The notes below the pieces were generated by a model, which was not told the origin of the DNA, searched no databases, and saw only the letters and a list, made by a program, of their open reading frames with translations. From Rhizobacter sp. (GTDB taxonomy: Bacteria > Pseudomonadota > Gammaproteobacteria > Burkholderiales > Burkholderiaceae_C), in assembly GCA_025359585.1 (NCBI GenBank), contig JANYFX010000234.1, positions 1-6,523 on the forward strand: a stretch of DNA of 6,523 nt, in the 5' to 3' direction. The position numbers were made by a program, and so were the translations under genes. Positions 6,291 through 6,523 of the stretch are shown in pieces (position 1 is the stretch's first letter; every line of letters begins with the position of its first letter).

Positions 6291-6523
6291 ATGGACTTGC
6301 TCAACAACCTCGCGCTCGGTTTCGGCGTGGCCTTCACGCTGCAGAACCTGACCTACGCGTTCTTCGGCTCGGTGCTCGGCACCCTGATCGGCGTGCTGCC
6401 CGGCCTCGGCCCCGTCGCCACGATCGCGATGCTGCTGCCCTCGATCTACGCGCTCGACGCCACGCCCGCACTCATCATGCTGGCCGGCATCTATTACGGC
6501 GCGCAGTACGGCGGCTCGACCAC
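6291..6523 (+). CDS. tctA: Tripartite tricarboxylate transporter large membrane subunit TctA, N-terminal part
   Basis: The first 77 codons of TctA are present; the gene is cut by the right edge (family length is about 500 residues). Diagnostic motifs are the helix and turn GSVLGTLIGVLPGLGP at 26-41, TIAMLLPSIYAL at 44-55 and ALIMLAGIYYGAQYGGST at 60-76, which are hallmarks of the TctA permease. GGAG at 6279-6282 lies 8 bases before the ATG. The 25-base gap after tctB indicates co-transcription. TctA forms the main transport path in the inner membrane, with TctB as partner and a TctC/Bug protein as periplasmic receptor. No tctC is visible to the left; it may lie to the right or elsewhere in the genome. 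Confidence 0.95.
   Translation, partial: MDLLNNLALGFGVAFTLQNLTYAFFGSVLGTLIGVLPGLGPVATIAMLLPSIYALDATPALIMLAGIYYGAQYGGST

Overview
This is GC-rich DNA with strong G/C bias at third codon positions. The gene content and protein wording (an orphan GspE/PulE ATPase, TctB/TctA, a family 6 hypoxanthine-DNA glycosylase and a spermidine-synthase-like protein) suggest a betaproteobacterium of the order Burkholderiales. This placement is inferred from recognised families, not from a search. The window is ordinary, densely packed chromosome. I see no insertion sequence, phage gene, CRISPR array, rRNA or tRNA.

Left arm, minus strand (1-1551): a membrane-anchored trypsin-like serine protease without a PDZ domain is followed after 23 bases by a MoxR-family AAA+ ATPase that runs off the left edge. 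Both are probably in one operon, read from a candidate promoter in the gap at 1546-1692.

Centre, plus strand (1693-3790): three tightly coupled genes encode a TatD-family metal-dependent hydrolase/DNase, a hypoxanthine (deoxyinosine) DNA glycosylase and a spermidine-synthase-like Rossmann protein. Their junctions are a TGATG overlap and an ATGA overlap. An unlisted 38-codon frame (3787-3903) overlaps the third gene and the next gene by ATGA at each end, so the chain of stop/start overlaps may extend into the following ATPase gene.

Right of centre (3900-5681): a full-length GspE/PulE/PilB-type secretion or pilus assembly ATPase with all catalytic boxes and the tetracysteine zinc site. No other type II secretion or type IV pilus gene is visible beside it.

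Right arm (5801-6523): tctB, with a GTG start and a strong Shine-Dalgarno, and the start of tctA. These are the small and large membrane subunits of a tripartite tricarboxylate transporter. They sit behind a probable promoter with a TAGAAT -10 element. No periplasmic binding protein (TctC/Bug) lies upstream in the window.

No intergenic stretch exceeds about 150 bases. I did not find a convincing undescribed system. The points most worth checking are the bridging 38-codon frame, the coupled TatD/glycosylase pair, and the loss of the substrate-binding aspartate motif in the spermidine-synthase-like protein.
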